A DNA stretch of 38,259 bases from Syntrophaceae bacterium UBA1163. GTDB lineage: Bacteria > Desulfobacterota > BSN033 > UBA1163. Each line of letters opens with the position of its first letter. Position 1 is the stretch's first letter. A program made the position numbers and the translations under genes. The notes under the pieces were generated by a model. That model was not told where the DNA came from, searched no databases, and saw only the letters and a program-made list of their open reading frames with translations. Location of the stretch: the NCBI GenBank assembly GCA_002311635.1, contig DBZJ01000203.1, forward strand, positions 1 through 38,259. Direction: 5' to 3'. Positions 7,532 to 15,268 of this stretch are shown one piece after another.

Positions 7532-8449
7532 ATGTCTGAGGAAATGATGAACACTAAAGAAGTGGCCAAATATTTGGGGATCCATGAGAAGCAGGTCTAT
7601 GCGCTGATCAAGACGAAGAGAATCCCGTCGACACGGGTGACGGGGAAATGGGTCTTTCCGAGGAAATTGATCGAAGAATGGATCGAATCCAACGCCAAAA
7701 TAGGGCTTGACCAGGCAAGGCAGAAAAGCAGAAGAATCGAGGGAGGACTTCTGGCATCGGGGAGCAACGACCCTATCCTCGACATGCTTCAGACTTCCGT
7801 GAAAAAATCGTATCCTGAATTTTATATTTTCTCCGCCAATACAGGAAGCACGGACGGGCTCAGGGCCCTGAACACGGGTTACACGGATATCGCCTGGTCC
7901 CACCTTTTTGATCCCAAAACCGGAGAATACAACATTCCATTTCTTCCGCAGTATCTTCCTAATATGAAACCCGTGGTGGTCAACCTCTTCCGCCGGGACC
8001 TTGGTTTTGTAGTGGCTCCTAAGAATCCGTTTCAGATCAGGGGATTCGAAGACTTGACTCAAAAGGGAATCCGTTTTGTCAATCGGCAGAAGGGTTCCGG
8101 AACGAGAGTGCTTTTGGATCAACACCTGAAGCGACTGCAGATCTCTCCTGCGAAGATCAATGGATATGGAAAAGAGGTCTACACCCATTTTGAAGTGGCT
8201 CTTTCGATCCTCTCAAAAGAAGCGGACGTGGGTGTCGCCACCGTCGCCGTTTCTAAACTCCTCGGCCTTCCGTTTATCCCGATTACCCAGGAAAGCTTTG
8301 ATATGATCCTTGACCAATCGACCTTTTTCGAAAAAGGAGTCCAGGCTTTCATGGAAGTCCTGAGCTCCCAGGAATTTCGAAACAGGGTTGAACGGTTGGG
8401 AAGCTATGATTTTAAGAATTCGGGGAAGGTTCTCTATTCAAAAAAATAG
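7532..8449 (+). CDS. Excisionase-type HTH plus periplasmic-binding-fold transcriptional regulator
   Basis: 305 aa cytoplasmic one-component regulator. Residues 5-55 are a MerR/excisionase-type DNA-binding domain (MNTKEVAKYLGIHEKQVYALIKTKRIPSTRVTGKWVFPRKLIEEWI). Residues about 65-290 are a type-2 periplasmic-binding-protein fold without a signal peptide (ANTGSTDGLRALNTGYTDIAWSHLFDP, GIRFVNRQKGSGTRVLLDQHL, EADVGVATVAV). Members of this architecture are annotated as molybdate/tungstate-responsive or PBP-like regulators. The binding domain is related to oxyanion binders such as TupA and ModA, so it probably senses tungstate or molybdate and controls mop and tup (inference from domain and position). 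The tup genes begin 112 bases downstream, so it may be co-transcribed with them. Confidence 0.88.
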   Translation: MSEEMMNTKEVAKYLGIHEKQVYALIKTKRIPSTRVTGKWVFPRKLIEEWIESNAKIGLDQARQKSRRIEGGLLASGSNDPILDMLQTSVKKSYPEFYIFSANTGSTDGLRALNTGYTDIAWSHLFDPKTGEYNIPFLPQYLPNMKPVVVNLFRRDLGFVVAPKNPFQIRGFEDLTQKGIRFVNRQKGSGTRVLLDQHLKRLQISPAKINGYGKEVYTHFEVALSILSKEADVGVATVAVSKLLGLPFIPITQESFDMILDQSTFFEKGVQAFMEVLSSQEFRNRVERLGSYDFKNSGKVLYSKK

Positions 8450-8561
8450 TCTAAAGTGGCATGGGCATAGGGGAATGGATTTCTGTTAAATTCTTCCGCT
8501 TCGTATTGCTCCGCCCCTCGCCGGGCGTAGCTGAAGTGTAGCGGTTCGAGGAGGAGAGATT

Positions 8562-9458
8562 GTGAAACGACGGATCGGCCAAAAGATTTTCTTATCAGGC
8601 GTCGTCGTCTCATTTCTCTTTATTACAGGAGTTTTCTCCGTCCAGGCGCGGGAGAAGACCGTTATCCTCGCCACAACCACCAGCACTCAGGATTCCGGAC
8701 TTCTTGACGTTCTATTGCCAATTTTTGAGAAGGAGACGGGTTATTTCGTCAAGACGATTGCGGTAGGCTCTGGTCAGGCCATGGCCATGGGGGAGAAGGG
8801 AGAGGCGGACGTACTCCTGGTCCATTCTCCCGAAGCGGAGAAGAAATTCATGGCGGAGGGTTATGGAATAAATCGAAGGCTCGTCATGCATAATGACTTT
8901 ATCATTGTCGGACCCCCAGGCGACCCTGGGAAGATCAAAGGAGCAAAGTCCTGTGTAGAATCTTTCAAAAAGATCGCTTCTGCGAAGGCGTTATTTTTTT
9001 CCAGAGGAGATCATTCGGGGACAGATGTAAAGGAGAAAGCCATCTGGGAAGCTGCAGGCATAAATCCTGAAGGGGAGAAATGGTATCGGGAGACTGGTCT
9101 TGGAATGGGCCAGACATTGAACGTGGCTGCCGAAAAGAAGGGGATCACTCTTACCGACCGAGGGACTTACCTGGCGTTGAAGAAAAACCTCGGGCTCGAT
9201 ATTCTGGTCGAAGGGGATGCCGTTCTCCTGAATATCTATCATGTCATTGAGGTGAGTCCTGGGAAATGGCCCAGGGTAAATAGCGCAGGGGCCAAAGCCT
9301 TTGCCGGCTTTATGGTTTCTAAAGAAACCCAGGGCGTCATCAAGACCTTCGGCGTTGACAAATTTGGGTCTCCCCTTTTCTTCCCGGATGCCGGGAAGAA
9401 GGATGAAGAGCTTGGGGAAAAAATAATCACCAAATTCCAAGCACCAAAATCCAAATAA
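8562..9458 (+). CDS. tupA: TupA tungstate ABC transporter substrate-binding protein
   Basis: 298 aa periplasmic binding protein that delivers tungstate to TupBC. Signal peptide about residues 1-29 (IFLSGVVVSFLFITGVFSVQA). The hallmark TTTSTQDSGLLD is at 38-49, and GSGQAMAMGEKGEADVLLVHSP, SRGDHSGTDVKEKAIW and LTDRGTYLAL are all TupA-type ligand-site blocks. The start is a GTG at 8562, supported by GAGGAGGAGAGATT directly before it. The last codons (about 9428 onward) and the stop lie in a dispersed repeat of the CCAAATTCCAAGCACC kind, so the natural C-terminus appears to have been replaced by repeat-encoded residues. ModA/WtpA is excluded by the TTTSTxDSGLLD motif. Confidence 0.95.
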   Translation: MKRRIGQKIFLSGVVVSFLFITGVFSVQAREKTVILATTTSTQDSGLLDVLLPIFEKETGYFVKTIAVGSGQAMAMGEKGEADVLLVHSPEAEKKFMAEGYGINRRLVMHNDFIIVGPPGDPGKIKGAKSCVESFKKIASAKALFFSRGDHSGTDVKEKAIWEAAGINPEGEKWYRETGLGMGQTLNVAAEKKGITLTDRGTYLALKKNLGLDILVEGDAVLLNIYHVIEVSPGKWPRVNSAGAKAFAGFMVSKETQGVIKTFGVDKFGSPLFFPDAGKKDEELGEKIITKFQAPKSK

Positions 9459-9565
9459 TTTCCAAGTTCCAAGGTTCAAAAGTCGCGTTCACAAGTTGTT
9501 TAGGTCATTAGAGCTTGATGGTTGGTCACTATTTGTAATTTGGGATTTGGACATTGGGATTTTTC
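9424..9565. repeat. Dispersed CCAAATTCCAA-type inverted-repeat element between tupA and tupB
   Basis: The left arm (caccaaattccaagcacc, then aaaatccaaataatttccaa) and the right arm (tttgtaatttgggatttgg, then acattgggattt) are mutually inverted, low-complexity copies. I recognise this as a very common intergenic repeat type in Desulfobacterota-like genomes. It encodes the last residues and stop of tupA and ends about 12 bases before the tupB ATG. Confidence 0.6.
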
Positions 9566-9577
9566 CATTGGAGTCAA

Positions 9578-10276
9578 ATGGATCTCATCCTTGAGGGAAT
9601 CAAAAAAGCTTTCTGGTTGCTGATTACCTTTGATCCTGAAGTCATGGGGATCACTCTTCTGTCGCTGGAGGTTTCCGGTATAGCTACCCTCGTAAGCCTC
9701 TTGATCGGGATTTCTACCGGAGTCACGGTAGCCCTTTCCAGGTTTATCGGAAAGAGAATGGTTGTGAGCCTCATCAACACCGGCATGGGTCTTCCACCCG
9801 TTGTGGTGGGCCTTTTCGTAACGCTCTTTTTGTGGAGGAATGGTCCTCTTGGTTTTCTTGAAATTCTCTATACACCCACGGCCATGGTCATCGCCCAGAC
9901 CATCATCGCGACTCCGATTGTGATGGGTATTACCCTGGCAGCCATTCAGCAACTTCCCCAGAAACTTCGACTTCAAATTCTGTCCCTCGGAGCGACTCGC
10001 CTTCAGATGGTTTGGATTTTGATCAAAGAGGCGAAGCTTCCACTTTTGGCCGCGGTGATGGCAGGATTCGGCGGTGTCATCTCTGAGGTGGGCGCCTCCA
10101 TCATGGTAGGCGGAAATATCAAGGGTTATTCCAGAGTTCTTACCACGGCGACCGTTTTGGAGACGAGCCGGGGGAATTTCGATGTCGCCATTGCCTTGGG
10201 TATTATCCTCCTGTTGCTTGCCTACTTGGTCAATCTGATCCTCACTCAGATCCAGCAGAGGGAGAGACCGAGATAG
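9578..10276 (+). CDS. tupB: TupB tungstate ABC transporter permease
   Basis: 232 aa inner-membrane subunit of the BPD-transport family. It has about five to six hydrophobic helices (GITLLSLEVSGIATLVSLLI; GLPPVVVGLFVTLFL; TAMVIAQTIIATPIVMGITL; LALGIILLLLAYLVNLIL). The cytoplasmic coupling loop reads RLQILSLGATRLQMVWILIKEAKLPLLAAVMAGFG, the EAA-type motif with conserved G. The ATG at 9578 is chosen over an in-frame TTG at 9554 because TTGGAG precedes it. It lies 119 bases after tupA, the gap being filled by a repeat. The permease passes tungstate from TupA to the cytoplasm, driven by TupC. Confidence 0.93.
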   Translation: MDLILEGIKKAFWLLITFDPEVMGITLLSLEVSGIATLVSLLIGISTGVTVALSRFIGKRMVVSLINTGMGLPPVVVGLFVTLFLWRNGPLGFLEILYTPTAMVIAQTIIATPIVMGITLAAIQQLPQKLRLQILSLGATRLQMVWILIKEAKLPLLAAVMAGFGGVISEVGASIMVGGNIKGYSRVLTTATVLETSRGNFDVAIALGIILLLLAYLVNLILTQIQQRERPR

Positions 10277-10278
10277 GA

Positions 10279-10330
10279 GCAAGAAAGCAGAAGGCCGTAG
10301 GCAGTAGGCAAAAGGCAAAAGAGGGACCGC
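10279..10330 (+). repeat. Short purine-rich repeat AGCAGAAGGC/GCAAAAGGCAAAAG
   Basis: Between tupB and tupC lies a low-complexity stretch (agcagaaggccgtaggcag, then taggcaaaaggcaaaag). This kind of tandem-like intergenic filler recurs in related genomes. It appears non-coding and pushes the tupC start 104 bases from tupB. Confidence 0.4.
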
Positions 10331-10379
10331 AAACCCCTCACCGTTTTAAGAAAACCCCTATTATGACAAAAAAGCAGTC

Positions 10380-11471
10380 ATGACCGAATCGACACCCATT
10401 CTCGAAGCAAGAAATCTCGAGGTCAATAGAGGAGGAGCAATGCTCCTTCAGGTTCCCTCCCTCTCCATCCAAGAGGAGGAGATCTTCTCCCTGATCGGGC
10501 CGAATGGAGCCGGGAAGACTACTTTGCTTCAAGCCTTATCCCATTTATTGAAACCCTTTCAGGGCGAAATTTTGTTTAGAGGCAGCAGGGTGGAAACGAA
10601 TCATTCCGTTTTGGGGTACCGGAGGAAACTGGCCATGGTCTTCCAGGAGCCTCTTCTTTTTGATACAACGGTCCTTAATAACGTCGCGTCCGGCCTAAAA
10701 ATTCGCGGGATGAAGAGAGATGAAATTTATGACCGGGCGATGGAACAATTGGAGCGATTCGGAATCGGTCATCTCAACGGTCGTTCTGCGAAAACGCTTT
10801 CAGGAGGGGAAGCGCAAAGGACGAGTCTCGCACGTGCCTTTGCCCTTCGACCTGAAATCCTTCTGCTGGACGAACCTTTTTCTTCCCTCGATCCTCCCAC
10901 CCGTGATTCCCTGATGGAAGACCTCGAACATATCCTCCAGCAGACCCGAACGACCACAATCTTTGCCACCCATGATCGTCTGGAAGCCTTGAGACTGTCA
11001 GACCGCATCGCACTGATGAACAAAGGGAGGATACTTCAGATCGGGTCTCCCGAAGAAGTGACGAATCATCCCGCCAATGAAGTGGTGGCTTCCTTCATGG
11101 GAGTGGAAGCGATCCTGACCGGAAAAGTGATTAAAAGGAATGGCGGGACTTTTATCGCATCCGTCAAGGGTCAAGAGATCGAGGCGGTTGGGGATATCCC
11201 CTTGGGAGAGACTGTGGTTCTATGCATCCGACCGGAGAATGTCGCCCTGTCGATTCTTTCTTCCCGAGAGGGAACGAGTGCCAGAAACGTATTCCCGGGG
11301 AAGATTCTAAAGGTCACCTCTTTGGGCCTTTATCAGAAAGTCCAGCTTGATTGCGGGTTTCCACTCGTGGCCTATGTGACGAATCATTCTTTGGAAGAAT
11401 TATCATTGGTAGAGGGAAAAGACGTGAGGGCTTCCTTTAAGGCCACCGCGGTCATGGTCATAAGGAAGTGA
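10380..11471 (+). CDS. tupC: TupC tungstate ABC transporter ATPase with C-terminal TOBE domain
   Basis: 363 aa. Nucleotide-binding domain 1-240: Walker A GPNGAGKT (40-47), Q-loop VFQEPLLF, signature LSGGE (140-144), Walker B ILLLDEP (160-166), H-loop His198. Residues about 245-363 form a TOBE-type regulatory extension (MGVEAILTGKVIKRNGG; VVLCIRPENVALS; GKILKVTSLGLYQKVQLDCGFPLVAYVT), which in molybdate/tungstate ATPases can bind oxyanion and inhibit transport. The ATG at 10380 has only a weak ribosome-binding site. It is the last gene of the tup group and is followed by a strong terminator. Confidence 0.94.
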   Translation: MTESTPILEARNLEVNRGGAMLLQVPSLSIQEEEIFSLIGPNGAGKTTLLQALSHLLKPFQGEILFRGSRVETNHSVLGYRRKLAMVFQEPLLFDTTVLNNVASGLKIRGMKRDEIYDRAMEQLERFGIGHLNGRSAKTLSGGEAQRTSLARAFALRPEILLLDEPFSSLDPPTRDSLMEDLEHILQQTRTTTIFATHDRLEALRLSDRIALMNKGRILQIGSPEEVTNHPANEVVASFMGVEAILTGKVIKRNGGTFIASVKGQEIEAVGDIPLGETVVLCIRPENVALSILSSREGTSARNVFPGKILKVTSLGLYQKVQLDCGFPLVAYVTNHSLEELSLVEGKDVRASFKATAVMVIRK

Positions 11472-11510
11472 GAATGATCCGAGAGAGGATCCGAGGAACT
11501 GAGAGCGAAA

Positions 11511-11546
11511 AAAGGCAGGACCATTTCTGGTCCTGCCTTTGATTTT
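11511..11546. terminator. Bidirectional intrinsic terminator between tupC and the SYLF gene
   Basis: A perfect 13-bp stem, AAAGGCAGGACCA/TGGTCCTGCCTTT (11511-11523 and 11528-11540), closes a TTTC loop. A-rich sequence precedes it and TTTGATTTT follows, so it can stop transcription of tupC on the plus strand and of the convergent SYLF gene on the minus strand. Confidence 0.9.
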
Positions 11547-11583
11547 ATCTTCCCTTGATGGTTCAAGACATCGGGAAGCTTTT

Positions 11584-12300
11584 TTAAGCAGCCTTCCTCA
11601 GGGCAGCTCGAAGCTCATCCGCACCTCTATTGCTCACCGAACGCCTCACAATGATATCCGCCGGCCTCACGTCCCTGCCGTAGTAGGCTTTGTTCAGGCT
11701 GTCCCGGACCCCGACAACAGACCCTTCGAGGTTGAGCCCTGCGTAGAGGCCTTTCGTCTTCGCAAAGGAGATAAAATCAGCGGTGACATTGGGGACATCG
11801 GCGTTCCCCTGAGCACCACCGCCCACCGGGCCCAGTGCGATTGAAACATCCCCGCCTAATTTGACCGATGAAGAAAGCATCGAATCAACAGCTTTCTGGG
11901 TCATTGCAAGCATGACTACCTCTGCGGCTTCGCCGCCGATCTGAAGACCGAAGGTCACCGAGCCGATGGTGTAGAAAGCAGGTTCACTCCAGCTCCCCGT
12001 TCTTTGATCTCTCACCATGAGGACACCCGTTCCTCCGGAGCCACCCCATATGAAGCCTCCTTTGAGGACCTCCAGAAAGATCATCACACCTTTGGCACGA
12101 TCGAGGTTTTCATGAAGCCAGGCATAGTTCGAATCATGCATAAAATCGTTAAAGGTAATCCTGGCTTTGTCCACAAGCCCTTGAACCTGTTCCCTGTCTT
12201 TTGCGGTTGCGGGGGTGTAGGATACAAGAACTGCCCCGATCACGAAGAAAGCCAATATCATCATTCCAACGTTTACACGTTTCTGCCTTTTGCCTTTCAT
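11584..12300 (-). CDS. SYLF/Ysc84-domain lipid-binding protein, exported
   Basis: 238 aa. An N-terminal signal sequence (VNVGMMILAFFVIGAVLVSYTPATA) is followed by a SYLF (DUF500/Ysc84) domain, about residues 45-235: ENLDRAKGVMIFLEVLKGGFIWGGSGGTGVLMVRD, SEPAFYTIGSVTFGLQIGGEAAEVVML, GGDVSIALGPVGGGAQGN and GLYAGLNLEGSVVGVRDSLNKAYYG. The family binds phosphoinositides in eukaryotes; bacterial members are periplasmic or envelope proteins of unknown role. ATG 12300 is preceded by AAAAGGAGGACAG, so the longer in-frame upstream extension is not used. It is convergent with tupC and shares its terminator. Confidence 0.9.
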   Translation of the reverse strand: MKGKRQKRVNVGMMILAFFVIGAVLVSYTPATAKDREQVQGLVDKARITFNDFMHDSNYAWLHENLDRAKGVMIFLEVLKGGFIWGGSGGTGVLMVRDQRTGSWSEPAFYTIGSVTFGLQIGGEAAEVVMLAMTQKAVDSMLSSSVKLGGDVSIALGPVGGGAQGNADVPNVTADFISFAKTKGLYAGLNLEGSVVGVRDSLNKAYYGRDVRPADIIVRRSVSNRGADELRAALRKAA

Positions 12301-12498
12301 GTTTCTGTCCTCCTTTTCATTAAAATATACCCATTCTAAATATAGGGATCGGATTGCAAAAAAACCAGCAGGAAGATTTTTTTGCGAAATTTTTCTCATG
12401 GTCCTACCAGAGAAAAAGAAGCAAAAGATCATGGAGAAATTTCAAATGAGAGGAAAGTTAATGATTCAATGAGGGTTAGAAAAATCAGATTATATCGT

Positions 12499-12730
12499 GT
12501 CTCAGAAATACTATGCCTGATTTGGGTGTAACTTTTTGGTAAAATCTTGTTCTCATATTACCGCTGAGTCCGTCATTCCTGCCCCGGATCATGTAACGGG
12601 GTAAACTCCAGCAGGAATCCAGCCTTTTCAGTAGGTTCTGGACTCCGGCTTTCGCCGGAGTGACATCACTTTGCATAAATAATCCAACAGGCTTTCTATA
12701 GCCCTAACTTATGCAATGAATTTCTGAGAC
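12499..12730. mobile_element. MITE-like element with 11-bp terminal inverted repeats and a nested dispersed repeat
   Basis: GTCTCAGAAAT (12499-12509) and its exact complement ATTTCTGAGAC (12720-12730) bound a 232-base non-coding segment; similarity continues a few bases inward (actatgc versus tcattgc). Inside, at about 12570-12665, lies a familiar genome-wide repeat (gtcattcctgccccggatc to ctccggctttcgccggagtgac) whose minus-strand reading gives the notorious spurious peptide TPAKAGVQ. No transposase is present. The MITE interpretation is inference from the termini. Confidence 0.45.
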
Positions 12731-12785
12731 GCAACACTAGAAGAAGGCGGCAGAGGCAGGGGAAAAAAGGTCTGAAGAGGGTGCT

Positions 12786-13253
12786 TCAGGCTATTTTCAA
12801 AATCGTATAGTTCTTGGCGCCCCCCGGGGTTTGTACGGTCACCTCATCCTCCACTTCCTTTCCAATTAAGGCCTTACCCAGGGGTGAAGCGATTGAAATC
12901 TTGCCGGACGAGATGTCCGATTCGTCGGGTCCGACGATCTGATAAGTGGCTTTGCCTGCATTATTGAGGTTTTCTAAAGTGACCACGGAGCCAAAGCCCA
13001 CTTTCCCGTTTGGGAGAGGAATGGTATCAATGATCTCGGAGTTGGACAATTTTTCTTCAATTTCTCGGATCTTCTTTTCGATGAACGACTGGCGCTCCTT
13101 GGCCGCCACATACTCTGCGTTCTCACTAAGATCTCCATGGGCACGCGCCTCCTCAATGGCCTTAATCACTTGTGGCCGGATGACCTTCTTCAGGTTCTCC
13201 AGTTCTTTGTGAAGGTTGTTATATCCGCTGCGCGTGATTGGACTTCGTGCCAT
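12786..13253 (-). CDS. greA: Transcription elongation factor GreA
   Basis: 155 aa, standard GreA length. The N-terminal coiled coil (LHKELENLKKVIRPQVIKAI) has the tip motif GDLSENAEY with Asp41 and Glu44, the acidic pair that positions magnesium in the RNA polymerase secondary channel for transcript cleavage. The C-terminal FKBP-like domain follows (VGFGSVVTLENL, YQIVGPDESDISSGKISIASPLGKALIGKEVEDEV, GGAKNYTILKI). AAAGGAT precedes the ATG. GreB is excluded by the SPLGKALIGK block and overall match. It is flanked by a terminator upstream and a MITE-like element downstream. Confidence 0.97.
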   Translation of the reverse strand: MARSPITRSGYNNLHKELENLKKVIRPQVIKAIEEARAHGDLSENAEYVAAKERQSFIEKKIREIEEKLSNSEIIDTIPLPNGKVGFGSVVTLENLNNAGKATYQIVGPDESDISSGKISIASPLGKALIGKEVEDEVTVQTPGGAKNYTILKIA

Positions 13254-13356
13254 GAAAGATCCTTTACGCTAAAAATATATAACTAACCAGGGTAAATCTG
13301 TCAATCTACCCCTGTTTAAGAAGCAATGCAACCGGTCTTAGACTTCGCGTAGTGGT

Positions 13357-13389
13357 AAAAAGGCCCACCTCATAGGAGATGGGCCTTTT
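13357..13389. terminator. Intrinsic terminator downstream of gcdA
   Basis: AAAAGGCCCA/TGGGCCTTTT arms with an inner CTC/GAG extension form a strong hairpin in the 160 bases between the gcdA stop and the greA start. On the minus strand it ends in a T-tract (CCTTTTTACC), so it should end the gcdA transcript and isolate greA. Confidence 0.85.
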
Positions 13390-13416
13390 CGTCACATTTT
13401 GGTCTGGCAGCAATTT

Positions 13417-15150
13417 TTAACCCTTGATCAGCCTCGGGAGCATCATATGGTGGTGGGGGCATATGGAAGCGGGGTTTTGATAAACAGAACCCGCGAAAGC
13501 CACCATATATCTCCTCATATCGGCGAAAGAAACAAGCTCATCGACCAGGCCCTTTTTGGCACAATAAACGGGTCTCGACTTGTCATAATATTCCTGTGCC
13601 AGGGCATTCATCTTATCGATGACGGGCTTGAGTGGGCGGCCCGAATCCTTTTCTTTCACCAGTCTTCTTGCAAAGGAGGCGACGGCTGCGGTTTCTCCGT
13701 GCATGACATAGATCTCCGTCGTAGGTGTGCCCAGCGTAAACACATTATTATTGTTCGCCTGAGGACCCCCCATGATATAGTGCGCAGCGGCCGTTCCCTT
13801 TCTCAGGACGATGCACATCATGGGGAGATCGGTCTGCTCGATAGAGTAAATCAAGGATTGGCCCAGTCCAAGGAGCTCGGCTTTCTCCGCGATATCCCCT
13901 ACGTCAATGCCGGTCGTATCCTGAAACCAGATGATCGGAACCCTGTCTCTCCCGCATTGGGTGACGAATTCGTTCATCTTAATGAGGCCCTGTCTGTAAA
14001 GCTTTCCACCGACGCCCGGATAGGGCGCATATTCGGGATATCCTTTAGGCAAGAATCCCTGCCGATTGCCTATGATTCCAACCAAGAGACCGTCGATTTT
14101 TACCAGACCCGTATAGACCTCCGGACCATAACCCGGTCTGAACTCCATGTGTTCGCTGTTATCCGTCAGCCTGGCAAGAACCTGGTCGAAATTATAGGCG
14201 AGCTTTTGATTGAAAGAGACCAGACAATCGATCTCTCCGGGCGAGAATTTGGGTTCTTTCGGGTCAGCGACCCTGAAGAATTTGGGATCATAGGCCGGAA
14301 GATACTTCATGTATGTTTTCAGTCCGTCCAGGACGCCTTCTTCCTTTTCAAAGACAGCCTTGAAAAAACCGGTGGAATCGTAATGGATCTCCACGCGCCC
14401 GGGCGGAACAGATTTAAATTTTCTTGTCGCTTCGATAATCTGCTCAGCGCCCTCTTCATCAAAAAAACCTTTTGGACTCATTCCGCTGACGATGCCACCA
14501 CCTCCTACCGCAATGTTGCAATTCTTGTGGGCCAGAAGAACGGTAGGACTAACCCCCTGGTATCCGCCGCCCGCAGGATTGGTACCGTAGATCCCCGCGA
14601 GGACGGGAATGCCTAATTTTTCGAGCTCAGCATGCCTAAAGAAAGTGGTTCCGCTTCCTCTTCGGTTGGCGTATACCTTTTCCTGCTCAGGGAGCTTCAC
14701 ACCGCTGCAATTCACCAGCCAGACCAGAGGGAGGTGGAGGCGCTTTGCCATATCCGTCACCCTCAGGATATTTTCTGATTGGCCGGCAATCCAGGCACCC
14801 GCCATGACCTTATTGTCAAAGCCGATGATGACGGCCCATTTCCCGCTGATTCTTCCCAAACCATCCACCACGCCGGTTGTCCCTGATTCCTCTTCCATGG
14901 GGTCGAAAAGGGTATGTAAAGGACACCATGTGCCGGGGTCCAGCAAATATTCAAGCCTCTGGTAGACGGTCATCTCCCCCCTCTTATTAATTTCCTCCGC
15001 GGGAAGACCCGCCTTTTTCACTTTTCCCACGGCTTCTGCTATTGTTTTTTCCACTTCCTTAATTTTCTTGACATTTTCATCCGCCTGCTTCAACTGTTGC
15101 TCAGTCAACGCTTTACCCAAATCGGTCATCTTTTCAAAATATGGTTTCAT
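13417..15150 (-). CDS. gcdA: Glutaconyl-CoA decarboxylase alpha subunit (carboxyltransferase)
   Basis: 577 aa, close to the 587 aa of Acidaminococcus GcdA and similar to it along the whole length as I remember that sequence (INKRGEMTVYQRLEYLLDPGTWCPLHTLF; CSGVKLPEQEKVYANRRGSGTTFFRHAELEKLGIPV; GTNPAGGGYQGVSPT; GVGGKLYRQGLIKMNEFVTQCGRDRVPIIWFQDTTGIDVG; ETAAVASFARRLVKEK). It has the two crotonase-fold carboxyltransferase halves that move CO2 from glutaconyl-CoA to biotin in the sodium-pumping decarboxylase, used in glutarate, glutamate and benzoyl-CoA degradation. AAGGGGGA precedes the ATG. The biotin carrier and membrane beta subunit genes are not in the window, so it stands alone here. Other acyl-CoA carboxylase alpha/beta types fit the sequence less well. 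Confidence 0.9.
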   Translation of the reverse strand: MKPYFEKMTDLGKALTEQQLKQADENVKKIKEVEKTIAEAVGKVKKAGLPAEEINKRGEMTVYQRLEYLLDPGTWCPLHTLFDPMEEESGTTGVVDGLGRISGKWAVIIGFDNKVMAGAWIAGQSENILRVTDMAKRLHLPLVWLVNCSGVKLPEQEKVYANRRGSGTTFFRHAELEKLGIPVLAGIYGTNPAGGGYQGVSPTVLLAHKNCNIAVGGGGIVSGMSPKGFFDEEGAEQIIEATRKFKSVPPGRVEIHYDSTGFFKAVFEKEEGVLDGLKTYMKYLPAYDPKFFRVADPKEPKFSPGEIDCLVSFNQKLAYNFDQVLARLTDNSEHMEFRPGYGPEVYTGLVKIDGLLVGIIGNRQGFLPKGYPEYAPYPGVGGKLYRQGLIKMNEFVTQCGRDRVPIIWFQDTTGIDVGDIAEKAELLGLGQSLIYSIEQTDLPMMCIVLRKGTAAAHYIMGGPQANNNNVFTLGTPTTEIYVMHGETAAVASFARRLVKEKDSGRPLKPVIDKMNALAQEYYDKSRPVYCAKKGLVDELVSFADMRRYMVAFAGSVYQNPASICPHHHMMLPRLIKG

Positions 15151-15268
15151 CGAAAATCCCCCTTACTTGGAATCAAGAAATTTTTCCACGGCATTTCTAA
15201 CAGAAAAGAGTTATTATAGCAAGAAAAATTTTTGTTTACTTTTCGTGCATTTCTGGTAATTTATAGGC

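Noticed and set aside
12485..12676. Minus-strand 63-codon frame with TPAKAGVQ
   Set aside because: A well-known spurious peptide produced by a dispersed intergenic repeat.
13399..14616. Long plus-strand open frame (405 codons) antisense to gcdA
   Set aside because: It lies wholly opposite the clearly homologous gcdA, has no ribosome-binding site and its peptide has no family character.
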